Below, in pieces: positions 47,115 to 55,632 of a DNA stretch of 64,000 nt. This DNA is from Paracoccus sp041927875 (GTDB lineage Bacteria; Pseudomonadota; Alphaproteobacteria; Rhodobacterales; Rhodobacteraceae). The stretch's first letter is position 1. Each line of letters starts with the position of its first letter. Made by a program: the position numbers and the translations under genes. Under the pieces are notes generated by a model that worked only from the letters and a program-made list of their open reading frames with translations, was not told where the DNA came from and made no database searches. Location of the stretch: assembly GCF_041927875.1 (NCBI RefSeq), contig NZ_JBHFHN010000008.1. The stretch is one strand, 5' to 3'.

Positions 47115-48175
47115 TGGCTGAAAAAGACGCACATTCCAGCCCCAACAACCCCGACAACAAGATCGAACTTGAACGTCAGGCTGCCGACCGGGAACACGAG
47201 GCCAAGATCGCGGGCGCGGCCCCCGATCGCCCGGCCCCCGACGCCCCCGGCAACGAAGCCGCCGCCGCGGCGACCGCTGCGGCCCACCATGGCACCCGTG
47301 CCGTTCGCCGCGGCCGCCATGGCACCAAGGTTGTCGAAGTTCCCTCGACTGGCCACAGCTGGGACGGGATCGAGGAATACGACAACCCGCTGCCGCGCTG
47401 GTGGCTATGGACGTTCTACGCCACCGTCGTCTGGGCGATTGCCTATGTGATCGCCTATCCGGCCTGGCCGCTGATTTCCGGCGCGACGCCGGGTCTGCTG
47501 GGCCATTCGACCCGTGGCGATGTCGCGGCCGAGATCCAGCGCTTCGATGCGGCGAATGCCGACATTCAGGCGCGTCTGGTCGCGGCTGACCTGACCCAGG
47601 TAAGCAATGACACCGAACTGGCGAACTATGCCCGCAACGCCGGTGCGGCGGTGTTCCGCACCAACTGCGCGCAGTGCCATGGTTCGGGCGCGGCCGGCAA
47701 CGTCGGTTATCCGAACCTGCTGGACAACGACTGGCTGTGGGGTGGCGACATCGACACCATCCACACCACCATCGTTCACGGCATCCGTTCGGAAGACGAT
47801 CCCGAGACCCGCATCTCCGACATGCCGCGCTTTGGCGTGGACGGCCTGCTGGACGAAACCCAGATCAAACAGGTCGTCGAACATGTGCTGAAGATCTCGG
47901 GTCAGGAGTTCGACGCGACGCTGGAGGCCGAAGGCGCCACCGTGTTTGCCGACAACTGCGCAAGCTGCCATGGCGAAAATGGCGAGGGGATGCGCGATCT
48001 GGGCGCGCCGTCTCTGAACAACCAGATCTGGCTGTATGGCGGCACGCGTGAGGACATCCACTATTCCGTCGTCAATGCCCGCCGTGGCGTGATGCCGGCC
48101 TGGGGTGCCAAGCTGTCGGATGCTGATATCCGCGCCGTGTCGCTGTATGTGCATGGCCTGGGCGGCGGCGAATAA
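47114..48175 (+). CDS. ccoP: Cytochrome cbb3 oxidase subunit III CcoP, with long N-terminus
   Basis: The di-heme cytochrome c that receives electrons for the oxidase. Heme c sites are CAQCH (185-189) and CASCH (282-286), each followed by a methionine ligand (SDMPRFG, GVMPAWG). The single helix begins near residue 96, after the conserved GHSWDGIEEYDNPLPRWW. At 353 residues it is longer than the roughly 290-300 usual for CcoP, because of an Ala/Pro/His-rich N-terminal extension of about 60 residues. Confidence 0.97.
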   Translation: MAEKDAHSSPNNPDNKIELERQAADREHEAKIAGAAPDRPAPDAPGNEAAAAATAAAHHGTRAVRRGRHGTKVVEVPSTGHSWDGIEEYDNPLPRWWLWTFYATVVWAIAYVIAYPAWPLISGATPGLLGHSTRGDVAAEIQRFDAANADIQARLVAADLTQVSNDTELANYARNAGAAVFRTNCAQCHGSGAAGNVGYPNLLDNDWLWGGDIDTIHTTIVHGIRSEDDPETRISDMPRFGVDGLLDETQIKQVVEHVLKISGQEFDATLEAEGATVFADNCASCHGENGEGMRDLGAPSLNNQIWLYGGTREDIHYSVVNARRGVMPAWGAKLSDADIRAVSLYVHGLGGGE

Positions 48176-48200
48176 GCCGGTCGCAGCGCGATGAACGACC

Positions 48201-48230
48201 AAGGCCCGCGCCCCGGCGCGGGCCTTTCCC
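48201..48230 (+). terminator. Intrinsic terminator of ccoNOQP
   Basis: AAGGCCCGCGCC (48201-48212) and GGCGCGGGCCTT (48215-48226) form a long GC-rich stem, followed by a short T-run and CCC. Confidence 0.75.
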
Positions 48231-48417
48231 ATCGGCGCGCCCGCCCGGTGATGCGGCAGTTTGGCCCAGGCGGCCCAGGGGCGCTTGGATCGCCCGGCGC
48301 GATTGGTTAGAAGATACGCTACACCCGTGGATCGGCCCGCCCTGAACCGGCGCGCTGACCTGCGGCGTCCCGGCCCCTCGAATGTGCCGGGAAATCCTGT
48401 ATCTTGGATCTGTCTTT

Positions 48418-48431
48418 TTGATTCAGGTCAA
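48418..48431. promoter_or_regulatory. FNR-type box upstream of ccoG
   Basis: TTGATTCAGGTCAA, one mismatch from the consensus, with CTAAGC near the expected -10 and the ccoG start 56 bases downstream. It would let ccoGHIS respond to oxygen separately from ccoNOQP. Confidence 0.7.
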
Positions 48432-48486
48432 AGCAAGCCGGGGCCGTCGGCCCTAAGCCCGTCGAAGGATAAGACAGGAGTCTGAC

Positions 48487-49950
48487 GTGTCCTCGCCCGA
48501 AATTACCCCCCCCGGCCTTTACGCATCACGCGAGCCGGTGTTCCCGCGCGCGGTCAGCGGCAACTTCCGCACCCTGAAATGGGTGCTGATGACGCTGATG
48601 TTGGGCGTCTACTACATCACCCCGTGGCTGCGCTGGGATCGCGGGCCGGGGATGCCGGATCAGGCGGTGCTGGTCGACCTTGCCAACCGCCGCTTCTATT
48701 TCTTCATGATCGAAATCTGGCCGCATGAGTTCTATTTCGTCGCGGGCCTGCTGGTCATGGCCGGGCTGGGGCTGTTCCTGTTCACCTCGGCACTGGGTCG
48801 GGTCTGGTGCGGCTATGCCTGCCCGCAGACGGTCTGGACCGACCTGTTCCTGCATGTCGAACGCTTTATCGAGGGCGACCGCAACAACCAGTTGCGCATC
48901 CATCGCGCGCCCTGGTCGCTGAACAAGCTGCGGCTGCGGCTGTCGAAATGGATCATCTGGCTGGCGATCGCTGTGGCGACCGGTGGCGCATGGGTGTTCT
49001 ACTTCACCGATGCGCCGACCCTGTTGGCCGATCTGCTGACCGGTCAGGCGCATCCGGTCGCCTACACGACCATCGCGGTGATGACCGCCACCACCTTCTT
49101 CTTTGGCGGCTTCGCGCGCGAACAGATCTGTATCTATGCCTGCCCCTGGCCGCGTATCCAGGCCGCCATGCTGGACGAGGATTCGCTGACCGTCGGCTAT
49201 CGCGAATGGCGGGGCGAACCGCGCGGCAAGATCGCCAAGGGTGAGCCGACCAAGGGCGACAGCCCGACCGCCGCCAAGGGCGATTGCATCGACTGCCTGG
49301 CCTGCGTGAACGTCTGCCCGATGGGCATCGACATCCGCGACGGCCAGCAGCTTGAATGCATCACTTGCGCCCTGTGCATCGACGCCTGCAACGACGTGAT
49401 GGACAAGATCGGCAAGCCGCGCGGGCTGATCGACTATATGGCCCTGAAGGACGAGGCCGCCGAGCGCGCCGGTGCCGCGCCGAAGCCGGTGATGAAGCAT
49501 ATCCTGCGCCCGCGCACGATGCTGTATTTCACCCTGTGGATGGGCATCGGCATCGCTTTGGTGGTGGCGCTGTTCATGCGCTCGCCGCTGGATGTGAACG
49601 TCACGCCGGTGCGCAACCCGCTGTTCGTGCAGATGTCTGACGGCGCGATCCGCAACACCTATGAACTGCGGCTGCGCAACAAGCAGGGTGAGGAACGCCA
49701 GTTCACCATCCGCCTGGCCGAAGGCGCCAACCAGGCCCCGCTGACCCTGACGCTTGAAGGGGTCGAGGGCCAGCAGGTCGCGGTCGGTGCCGATCAGATG
49801 CTGATCCAGCGCATCTACGTGACCGCGCCCAGGGGCAGCGAACCGGCCGCCGGCGCGCGCGAAGAGATCGAGATCTGGGTGCAGGACGTCGAATCGAACG
49901 CGCGTTCGGTGACCGACACCGTCTTCAACGGCACGGGGGCACGCCGATGA
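48487..49950 (+). CDS. ccoG: Cytochrome cbb3 oxidase assembly protein CcoG
   Basis: CcoG (487 residues) is a membrane iron-sulfur protein that reduces Cu(II) for oxidase assembly. Helices near residues 32-52, 80-100, 157-175, 195-215 and 340-360 surround ferredoxin motifs CIDCLACVNVCPMGIDIRDG near residue 267 and CITCALCIDACN near residue 293. C-terminal immunoglobulin-like region follows. GTG start with AGGAG six bases upstream. Overlaps ccoH by four bases. Confidence 0.97.
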   Translation: MSSPEITPPGLYASREPVFPRAVSGNFRTLKWVLMTLMLGVYYITPWLRWDRGPGMPDQAVLVDLANRRFYFFMIEIWPHEFYFVAGLLVMAGLGLFLFTSALGRVWCGYACPQTVWTDLFLHVERFIEGDRNNQLRIHRAPWSLNKLRLRLSKWIIWLAIAVATGGAWVFYFTDAPTLLADLLTGQAHPVAYTTIAVMTATTFFFGGFAREQICIYACPWPRIQAAMLDEDSLTVGYREWRGEPRGKIAKGEPTKGDSPTAAKGDCIDCLACVNVCPMGIDIRDGQQLECITCALCIDACNDVMDKIGKPRGLIDYMALKDEAAERAGAAPKPVMKHILRPRTMLYFTLWMGIGIALVVALFMRSPLDVNVTPVRNPLFVQMSDGAIRNTYELRLRNKQGEERQFTIRLAEGANQAPLTLTLEGVEGQQVAVGADQMLIQRIYVTAPRGSEPAAGAREEIEIWVQDVESNARSVTDTVFNGTGARR

Positions 49951-50507
49951 GCAACCTGCTTGAGATGTTCTACGGCCTGTCGCCGCTGGCGCGGGGTCTG
50001 ATGGTGGTGGCGGTGGCCATCCCGCTGCTGTTGCCCTTCCTGCTGCTCAGCCTGGGGAACCGCGTGTCCGGGCGCGGCGTGGCGGCCACCTTTGTCGGGC
50101 TGTTCGCGGTCATCATCGTGGTCAACCTGTTCATGGCGCGCCAGGCCATCGGCACCTTTCCGGGGCTTGAGGTCGCCAACAGCTATGTCGCCTCGCAGAC
50201 CTTTGATGCCGACCGCGCGGCCCAGCAGAACCTGGGCTGGCATATCCGCCACGATTATGCGGATGGGGTGATGAGCTTTGCCATCCTCGACAGCGCCGAC
50301 AAGCCGGTGTCGGTCAAGCGGCTGGATGTGACGGTGGGCCGCACCACCCATACCCGCGACGACCAGACCCCGGCCTTCGCCTATGAAAATGGTCAGTTCA
50401 CCGCCCCGATCGCGCTGGCGCCCGGCAACTGGCTGATCCATCTTGAGGCCGAGGCGCCGGACGGCACGCTGTTCCGCCAGCGGTTCGATTTCAACGTGCG
50501 GGGCTAA
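49947..50507 (+). CDS. ccoH: CcoH (FixH family)
   Basis: A 186-residue single-pass protein of the FixH family needed for cbb3 assembly. Two hydrophobic stretches at the N-terminus (residues 13-32 and 44-64) are followed by ARQAIGTFPGLEVANSYVASQTFD, the family block, and a periplasmic beta domain ending LIHLEAEAPDGTLFRQRFDF. Overlaps ccoG (ATGA); ccoI follows after 42 bases. Confidence 0.93.
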   Translation: MSNLLEMFYGLSPLARGLMVVAVAIPLLLPFLLLSLGNRVSGRGVAATFVGLFAVIIVVNLFMARQAIGTFPGLEVANSYVASQTFDADRAAQQNLGWHIRHDYADGVMSFAILDSADKPVSVKRLDVTVGRTTHTRDDQTPAFAYENGQFTAPIALAPGNWLIHLEAEAPDGTLFRQRFDFNVRG

Positions 50508-50549
50508 GGCCGCGCAAGCGACAGGACACAGACGGAAAGGGCAGGGCGG

Positions 50550-52781
50550 ATGACGCTGAACCCCGACATGGACCGCGCCGATCTGGCCGGGCCGCAGGAT
50601 TTCGACGGGGCCACGGGCATGTCGGCCTGCCCCGCCTGCGTGGCCGCGCCCGCCGCCGAACGCCTTGCCCGCGGCGCCAGCCTTGCGCGTGAGGCCCGCG
50701 TGATGCTGTCGCTGCCCACGGCCCATTGCGCCACCTGCATCAGCGATGTGGAACGCGCGCTGAAAGCCCGTGACGATGTGCGTGATGCCCGCGTCAACCT
50801 GACCCTGCGCCGCGTCGCCGTGGAAACCGAGGCCGGCACCGACCCCGCCGTGCTGATCGCCACCCTGGCCCGCATCGGCTATGAGGCGCATGAGCTGGAC
50901 CCCGGCATGTTGTCGGCCACCACCGCCGACCGTCAGGGCCGCGACATCCTGATGCGCATCGGCGTGTCGGGTTTCGCGATGATGAACATCATGATCCTGT
51001 CGGTCGCCGTCTGGTCGGGGGCAGAGGCCGCGACCCGCGACCTGTTCCACTGGATTTCCGGCGCCATCGCGCTGCCGACCGTGGCCTTTGCGGGCCAGCC
51101 GTTCTTCAAATCGGCCTTCGCCTCGCTGCGTGGCGGGCGGCTGGGGATGGATGTGCCGATCTCGCTGGCGCTGATCCTGGCCTCGGCGATTTCGGTCTAT
51201 GAGACGGCCAATTCCGGCCACCACGCCTATTTCGATGCGGCGGTGATGCTGGCGTTCTTCCTGCTGGTCGGCCGCTATCTGGACTACCGGACCCGCGCCG
51301 TGGCCCGATCCGCCGCCGAGGAACTGGCCGCGCTTGAGGTGCCCCGCGCCATCCGCCTGACCGACGGGGCCGAGGAGCTGGTGGCGGTGGCCGATCTGGC
51401 CCCCGGCGATCAGGTGCTGATCCGCCCCGGCGCGCGGGTGCCGGCGGATGGCATCGTGACTCAGGGCACGTCCGAGATCGACCGCGCGCTGCTGACCGGC
51501 GAAAGCCTGCCGGTCTGGGCGGGGCGGGGCGTCGCGCTGTCGACGGGTGAGGTGAACCTGACCGGCCCGCTGGTCATGCAGGTGACGGCGGCGGGCAAGG
51601 ACAGCTCGCTCTACCGGATGGCCGAACTGGTCGCTGCCGCCGAAAGCGCCAAGACGCGCTATACCTCGCTGGCCGAACGCGCCGCGCGCGGCTATTCGCC
51701 CGCCGTGCATCTGCTGGCCTTTTCGTCCTTCCTGGCCTGGCTGTGGATCAGCGGCGGCGATGTGCGGCTGGCGGTGAACATCGCGGCGGCGGTGCTGATC
51801 ATCACCTGCCCCTGCGCGCTTGGGCTGGCGGTGCCTGCGGTCGTTACCGCGGCTTCGGGCAAGCTGTTCCGCAAAGGGCTGCTGGTCAAGGACGGCACAG
51901 CGCTTGAACGCCTGGCCGAGGTCGACGCGGTGGTTTTCGACAAGACCGGCACCCTGACCATGGGCGTGCCCGCGCCGCAGAACCTTGACGTGCTGGGGGC
52001 CGACCAACGCGCGGTGGCCCGCGCCCTCGCCGGGGCCTCGTCGCATCCGCTGGCCCTTGCGCTGGCGCAGGCTCTGTCCGACACCGCCCCGGCGGCCGTT
52101 GATGACCTGCGCGAAGTGCCGGGCTATGGCATCGAAGGTCTTTGGCAGGGCCAGCCCGTCCGCCTTGGCCGCGCCGCCTGGGTGGGCGCCGAGGCCGGCA
52201 CCACCACCGCCACCCATCTGCGCATCGGCACCGCCCCGCCGATCAGCCTGACCTTTGCCGACAGCCTGCGACCGGGGGCCGAGGCCGCGATCGCCGCCTG
52301 CCGCGCGCAGGGCATGGCGGTCTGGCTGGTCTCGGGCGATGTCGGCCCGGCGGTGCAGGATCTGGCGCAGCGCCTTGGCATTCCCGATTGGCGGGCCGAG
52401 GCCCTGCCCGCCGAAAAGGCGGCGCTTGTCGCGGATCTGTCGGCGCGTGGCTGCAAGGTGCTGATGGTTGGGGACGGGCTGAACGATACGGCGGCGCTTG
52501 CCGCCGCGCATGTCTCGATCTCGCCCGCTTCGGCGCTGGATGCGGCGCGCACGGCATCCGACATCGTGCTGCTGGGGCAGGATCTGGAACCGGTCGCCGA
52601 CAGCCTGCGCATCAGCCGCCAGGCCCGCAAGCGCATCAAGGAGAACTTCGCCCTGTCCTTCGGCTATAACGTCGTGGCGGTGCCCATCGCCCTGGTCGGG
52701 CTGGCCACACCGCTGGCGGCGGCACTGGCCATGTCGCTATCCTCGATCACCGTGTCGCTGAACGCGCTGCGCCTGAAATAA
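50550..52781 (+). CDS. ccoI: Copper-transporting P-type ATPase CcoI
   Basis: CcoI (743 residues) supplies copper for the CuB site. An N-terminal CPAC (residues 27-30) precedes a heavy-metal domain with HCATC near residues 59-63. The membrane CPC motif (TCPCALGL) is near residue 420, the phosphorylation site DKTGTLT near 464, SSHPLAL near 497 and GDGLNDTAAL near 640. Full length, no defects seen. ccoS follows after 10 bases. Confidence 0.97.
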   Translation: MTLNPDMDRADLAGPQDFDGATGMSACPACVAAPAAERLARGASLAREARVMLSLPTAHCATCISDVERALKARDDVRDARVNLTLRRVAVETEAGTDPAVLIATLARIGYEAHELDPGMLSATTADRQGRDILMRIGVSGFAMMNIMILSVAVWSGAEAATRDLFHWISGAIALPTVAFAGQPFFKSAFASLRGGRLGMDVPISLALILASAISVYETANSGHHAYFDAAVMLAFFLLVGRYLDYRTRAVARSAAEELAALEVPRAIRLTDGAEELVAVADLAPGDQVLIRPGARVPADGIVTQGTSEIDRALLTGESLPVWAGRGVALSTGEVNLTGPLVMQVTAAGKDSSLYRMAELVAAAESAKTRYTSLAERAARGYSPAVHLLAFSSFLAWLWISGGDVRLAVNIAAAVLIITCPCALGLAVPAVVTAASGKLFRKGLLVKDGTALERLAEVDAVVFDKTGTLTMGVPAPQNLDVLGADQRAVARALAGASSHPLALALAQALSDTAPAAVDDLREVPGYGIEGLWQGQPVRLGRAAWVGAEAGTTTATHLRIGTAPPISLTFADSLRPGAEAAIAACRAQGMAVWLVSGDVGPAVQDLAQRLGIPDWRAEALPAEKAALVADLSARGCKVLMVGDGLNDTAALAAAHVSISPASALDAARTASDIVLLGQDLEPVADSLRISRQARKRIKENFALSFGYNVVAVPIALVGLATPLAAALAMSLSSITVSLNALRLK

Positions 52782-52791
52782 GGATAACCCG

Positions 52792-52971
52792 ATGAATGTG
52801 CTGGTCTATCTGATCCCGATTTCGCTGCTGCTTGGCGGCGTGGGGCTGGGTGCCTTTTTCTGGGCGATGCGCAACCACCAGTTTGAAGACCCCAAGGGCG
52901 ATGCCGAACGCATCCTGTCGACCGAATGGGACGACCGGCCGAAGCCGGTCGATCCGCGAAAAGAACCCTGA
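52792..52971 (+). CDS. ccoS: Cytochrome cbb3 oxidase maturation protein CcoS
   Basis: A 59-residue protein with one helix (LVYLIPISLLLGGVGLGAFFWAM, residues 4-26) followed by RNHQFEDPKGDAERIL, the standard CcoS form. Ribosome site AAGGA precedes ATG 52792. CcoS is needed to insert heme b and CuB into CcoN. It ends six bases from the end of convergent ilvN. Confidence 0.95.
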   Translation: MNVLVYLIPISLLLGGVGLGAFFWAMRNHQFEDPKGDAERILSTEWDDRPKPVDPRKEP

Positions 52972-52977
52972 TCCGGC

Positions 52978-53538
52978 TCAGGCGCCGCGCGACAGCGCCG
53001 CCACCCCGGTGCGCGCCACATCGACCAGCCCCAGCGGCCGCATCAGATCGGCAAAGGCGTCGATCTTTTCCGGTGCGCCGGTGATCTCGAACACGAAGCT
53101 TTCCAGCGTCGAATCCACCACCTTGGCGCGGAAGATATCGGCCAGCCGCAGCGCCTCGACACGCTTGTCACCGGTGCCGACGACCTTCAGCAGGCCCAGT
53201 TCGCGCTCGACGCTGGCGCCTTCCACGGTCAGGTCATGCACCTCGTGCACCGGCACGATCCGGCCCAGTTGCGCCTTGATCTGCTCGATGACCGAGGGCG
53301 TGCCGCGCGTGACGATGGTGATCCGCGACCGGTGCCCGCTGTGATCCACCTCGGCCACGGTCAGGCTGTCGATGTTGTAGCCCCGCCCCGAAAACAGCCC
53401 GATCACCCGCGCCAGCACCCCGGCCTCGTTATCGACCATGACCGCCAGCGTGTGCCGCTCAACACCCTGGCTGTTGGGATCACGCAGATCATAGGCCGAG
53501 TGTGAGGTCGCGCCCTTCTTGATGTTCAACGCCGCCAT
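52978..53538 (-). CDS. ilvN: Acetolactate synthase small (regulatory) subunit
   Basis: The valine-sensing regulatory subunit of acetohydroxyacid synthase, 186 residues. ACT domain HTLAVMVDNEAGVLARVIGLFSGRGYNIDSL near residue 29 and the second block LGLLKVVGTGDKRVEALRLADIF near residue 114. I chose ATG at 53538; the frame extends upstream but those codons (DIWAKKKEA) translate the dispersed element. Its ribosome site AGAGG lies at the edge of that element. Confidence 0.95.
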   Translation of the reverse strand: MAALNIKKGATSHSAYDLRDPNSQGVERHTLAVMVDNEAGVLARVIGLFSGRGYNIDSLTVAEVDHSGHRSRITIVTRGTPSVIEQIKAQLGRIVPVHEVHDLTVEGASVERELGLLKVVGTGDKRVEALRLADIFRAKVVDSTLESFVFEITGAPEKIDAFADLMRPLGLVDVARTGVAALSRGA

Positions 53539-53546
53539 GATTGCCT

Positions 53547-53595
53547 CTTTCTTCTTGGCCCAAATATCCTGAGGGTGCGGGGGTAAAACCCCCGC
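53547..53595 (-). repeat. Dispersed hairpin plus AAGAAGAAAG element between ilvB and ilvN
   Basis: On the minus strand: hairpin GCGGGGG-TTTTA-CCCCCGC (53595-53577), then ACCCTCAGGA and TATTTGGGCCAAGAAGAAAG ending at 53547. It fills the 64-base gap inside the operon. Confidence 0.75.
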
Positions 53596-53602
53596 GCGCC
53601 CG

Positions 53603-55348
53603 TCACACCAGCGTCGCGCCCGATTTGAACGCCTCGGCATCCGCCGCCAGCAGCATTTCATTATGCGGCTTGCCCGAGGGGATCATCGGGAAGCAATTCT
53701 CATGCTTCTCGACCAGCACATCCAGAATGAACGGCCCGTCATAGGCGATCATCTCGGCAATCGCATCGTCCAGTTCGGCGGGGTTGCTGACCTGTCGTCC
53801 CTTGCAGCCGAAGGCCTCGGCCAGCTTGACGAAATCGGGCAGGCTTTCCGACCAGGACTGGCTGTAACGCTCGCCATGCAGCAGTTGCTGCCATTGGCGC
53901 ACCATCCCCAGCCGTTCGTTGTTCAGGATGAACTGCTTGACCGGGGCGCGGAACTGCACCGCGGTTCCCATTTCCTGCATGTTCATCAGCCAGGACGCAT
54001 CGCCCGCGACGTTGATGACCAAAGCCTCGGGATGGGCCACCTGCACGCCGATACTGGCCGGCAGGCCGTAACCCATCGTGCCCAGACCGCCCGAGGTCAT
54101 CCATCGGTTCGGCGCCTCGAAGCCCAGGAATTGTGCGGCCCACATCTGGTGCTGGCCGACCTCGGTGGTGACATAGCGGTCATGGCCCTTGGTCAGCGCC
54201 TCCAGCCGCTCCAGCGCGTATTGCGGCTTGATGACCGTCTCGGACCCGCCATAGGCCAGACAGTTCACCGCCTTCCAGCCCTCGATCTTCGCCCACCATT
54301 TTTCCAGCGCGGGCTTGTTCACCTTGCGCCCGCGTGCCTTCCAGATCTTCAGCAGATCCTCCAGCACGTGACCGATGTCACCGATCACCGGCTGGTCGAC
54401 ATGGATCACCTTGTTGACGCTCGAGGGGTCGATATCGACATGCGCCTTCCAGCTTTTCGGGCTGAAATCGGCCACCCGCCCGGTGATGCGGTCGTCGAAC
54501 CGCGCGCCCAGGTTGATCATCACATCGCAGCCGTGCATCGCCAGGTTGGCCTCATACAGGCCGTGCATCCCCAGCATCCCCAGCCAGTTCTTGCCGCTGG
54601 CGGGATAGGCCCCCAGCCCCATCAGCGTCGAGGTGACGGGAATCCCGGTCGCATCCACCAGTTCACGCAGCAACTGGCTGGCGCCGGGGCCCGAGTTGAT
54701 GACCCCGCCGCCGGTGTAAAAGATCGGGCGTTCGGCGGTTTCCATCATCTCGACGATGCGGGTGATGGCGTCGATGTCGCCCTTGCGGCGCGGCTGATAG
54801 TGATCGACCTTGGCCTGCTTCGGCCCGCTATAGGTGCCGTTGGCGAATTGCACGTCCTTGGGAATGTCGATCAGCACCGGCCCCGGTCGCCCCGAGGTCG
54901 CCACATGGAAGGCTTGGTGGATGGTCTCGGCCAGCCGGTCGGTTTCCTTGACCAGCCAGTTGTGCTTGGTGCAGGGGCGGGTGATGCCGATCGTGTCGGC
55001 CTCTTGAAAGCCGTCGGTGCCGATCATGAAGGTCGGCACCTGCCCCGACAGCACCACCAGCGGGATCGAATCCAGCAGCGCATCGGTCAGCCCGGTGACC
55101 GCATTGGTCGCCCCCGGCCCCGAGGTCACCAGGACCACGCCCGGCTTGCCGGTCGACCGCGCATAGCCCTCGGCCATATGCACCGCGCCCTGTTCGTGGC
55201 GCACCAGAATGTGCTTGATGTCGTTTTGCTGGAAAATCTCGTCATAGATCGGAAGAACGGCACCGCCGGGATAGCCGAATACGGTATCGACGCCCTGATC
55301 CTTCAGCGCCTGCACCACCATTTTCGCTCCGGTCATCTGCCGTGACAT
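53603..55348 (-). CDS. ilvB: Acetolactate synthase large (catalytic) subunit
   Basis: The thiamine-diphosphate subunit (581 residues) that makes acetolactate and acetohydroxybutyrate for valine, leucine and isoleucine. Catalytic E52 lies in VRHEQGAVHMAEGYA; the central domain has GGGVINSGPGASQL, and the ThDP-binding GDASWLMNMQEMGTAVQF is near residue 430. TGGAGAAGACAG precedes the ATG. A leader peptide and intrinsic terminator sit between its promoter and start, so it is very likely controlled by attenuation. Confidence 0.97.
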   Translation of the reverse strand: MSRQMTGAKMVVQALKDQGVDTVFGYPGGAVLPIYDEIFQQNDIKHILVRHEQGAVHMAEGYARSTGKPGVVLVTSGPGATNAVTGLTDALLDSIPLVVLSGQVPTFMIGTDGFQEADTIGITRPCTKHNWLVKETDRLAETIHQAFHVATSGRPGPVLIDIPKDVQFANGTYSGPKQAKVDHYQPRRKGDIDAITRIVEMMETAERPIFYTGGGVINSGPGASQLLRELVDATGIPVTSTLMGLGAYPASGKNWLGMLGMHGLYEANLAMHGCDVMINLGARFDDRITGRVADFSPKSWKAHVDIDPSSVNKVIHVDQPVIGDIGHVLEDLLKIWKARGRKVNKPALEKWWAKIEGWKAVNCLAYGGSETVIKPQYALERLEALTKGHDRYVTTEVGQHQMWAAQFLGFEAPNRWMTSGGLGTMGYGLPASIGVQVAHPEALVINVAGDASWLMNMQEMGTAVQFRAPVKQFILNNERLGMVRQWQQLLHGERYSQSWSESLPDFVKLAEAFGCKGRQVSNPAELDDAIAEMIAYDGPFILDVLVEKHENCFPMIPSGKPHNEMLLAADAEAFKSGATLV

Positions 55349-55380
55349 CTGTCTTCTCCACTAGGGTCCATACTGGCAAC

Positions 55381-55404
55381 AAAAAGCCCCCGATCAGCGG
55401 GGGC
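55381..55404 (-). terminator. Attenuator (intrinsic terminator) upstream of ilvB
   Basis: On the minus strand GCCCCC (55404-55399), loop GCTGATC, GGGGGC (55391-55386) and TTTTT (55385-55381). It lies 33 bases before the ilvB start, where a normal operon would not be terminated. Confidence 0.85.
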
Positions 55405-55446
55405 GCATGGGGGGGTGATCTGGTCTACCGTCACCGGCCCATGCGC
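55403..55446 (-). promoter_or_regulatory. Possible antiterminator pairing in the ilvB leader
   Basis: GCGCATGGG (55446-55438, at the end of the leader peptide) is complementary over nine bases to CCCATGCGC (55411-55403), which overlaps the first two bases of the terminator stem. Pairing would compete with, or sit against, the terminator. Also a five-base pairing CTACC/GGTAG (55452-55448 with 55429-55425) could form the pause hairpin. Exclusivity needs folding to confirm. Confidence 0.55.
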
Positions 55447-55481
55447 GGGTAGTCTACGACAAGAATAAGGGTCCGGTGCAT
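55431..55481 (-). CDS. ilvBN leader peptide
   Basis: A 16-residue frame, MHRTLILVVDYPRMGR, with AGGA six or seven bases before its ATG and a TGA stop. Five successive codons are Leu-Ile-Leu-Val-Val, the end products of the pathway. A ribosome stalled there for lack of charged tRNA would leave the downstream GCGCATGGG free to pair with CCCATGCGC; a ribosome that finishes would cover it and let the terminator form. Starts about 24 bases after the predicted transcription start. Confidence 0.85.
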   Translation of the reverse strand: MHRTLILVVDYPRMGR

Positions 55482-55511
55482 GGGCTGTCCTGGGGTTTTG
55501 TGCCTGCCCGG

Positions 55512-55540
55512 ACACTAGGCAGGCGGGCCGGGGGCGTCAA
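55512..55540 (-). promoter_or_regulatory. Promoter of ilvBN
   Basis: On the minus strand TTGACG (55540-55535) and TAGTGT (55517-55512) with exactly 17 bases between. Transcription would start near 55505. Confidence 0.7.
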
Positions 55541-55632
55541 CCGGAAAGCGGAAAGAAAATGTCCGTGGGGCACAAAAATAATGCGACATGTTGCGCGGCA
55601 TTTCGGGCGCGATCCGGGGCGATCCGGCTGGG

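Noticed and set aside
49815..52511. Minus-strand frame of 898 codons opposite ccoH and ccoI
   Set aside because: Shadow of the coding strand; ccoH and ccoI have all their motifs.
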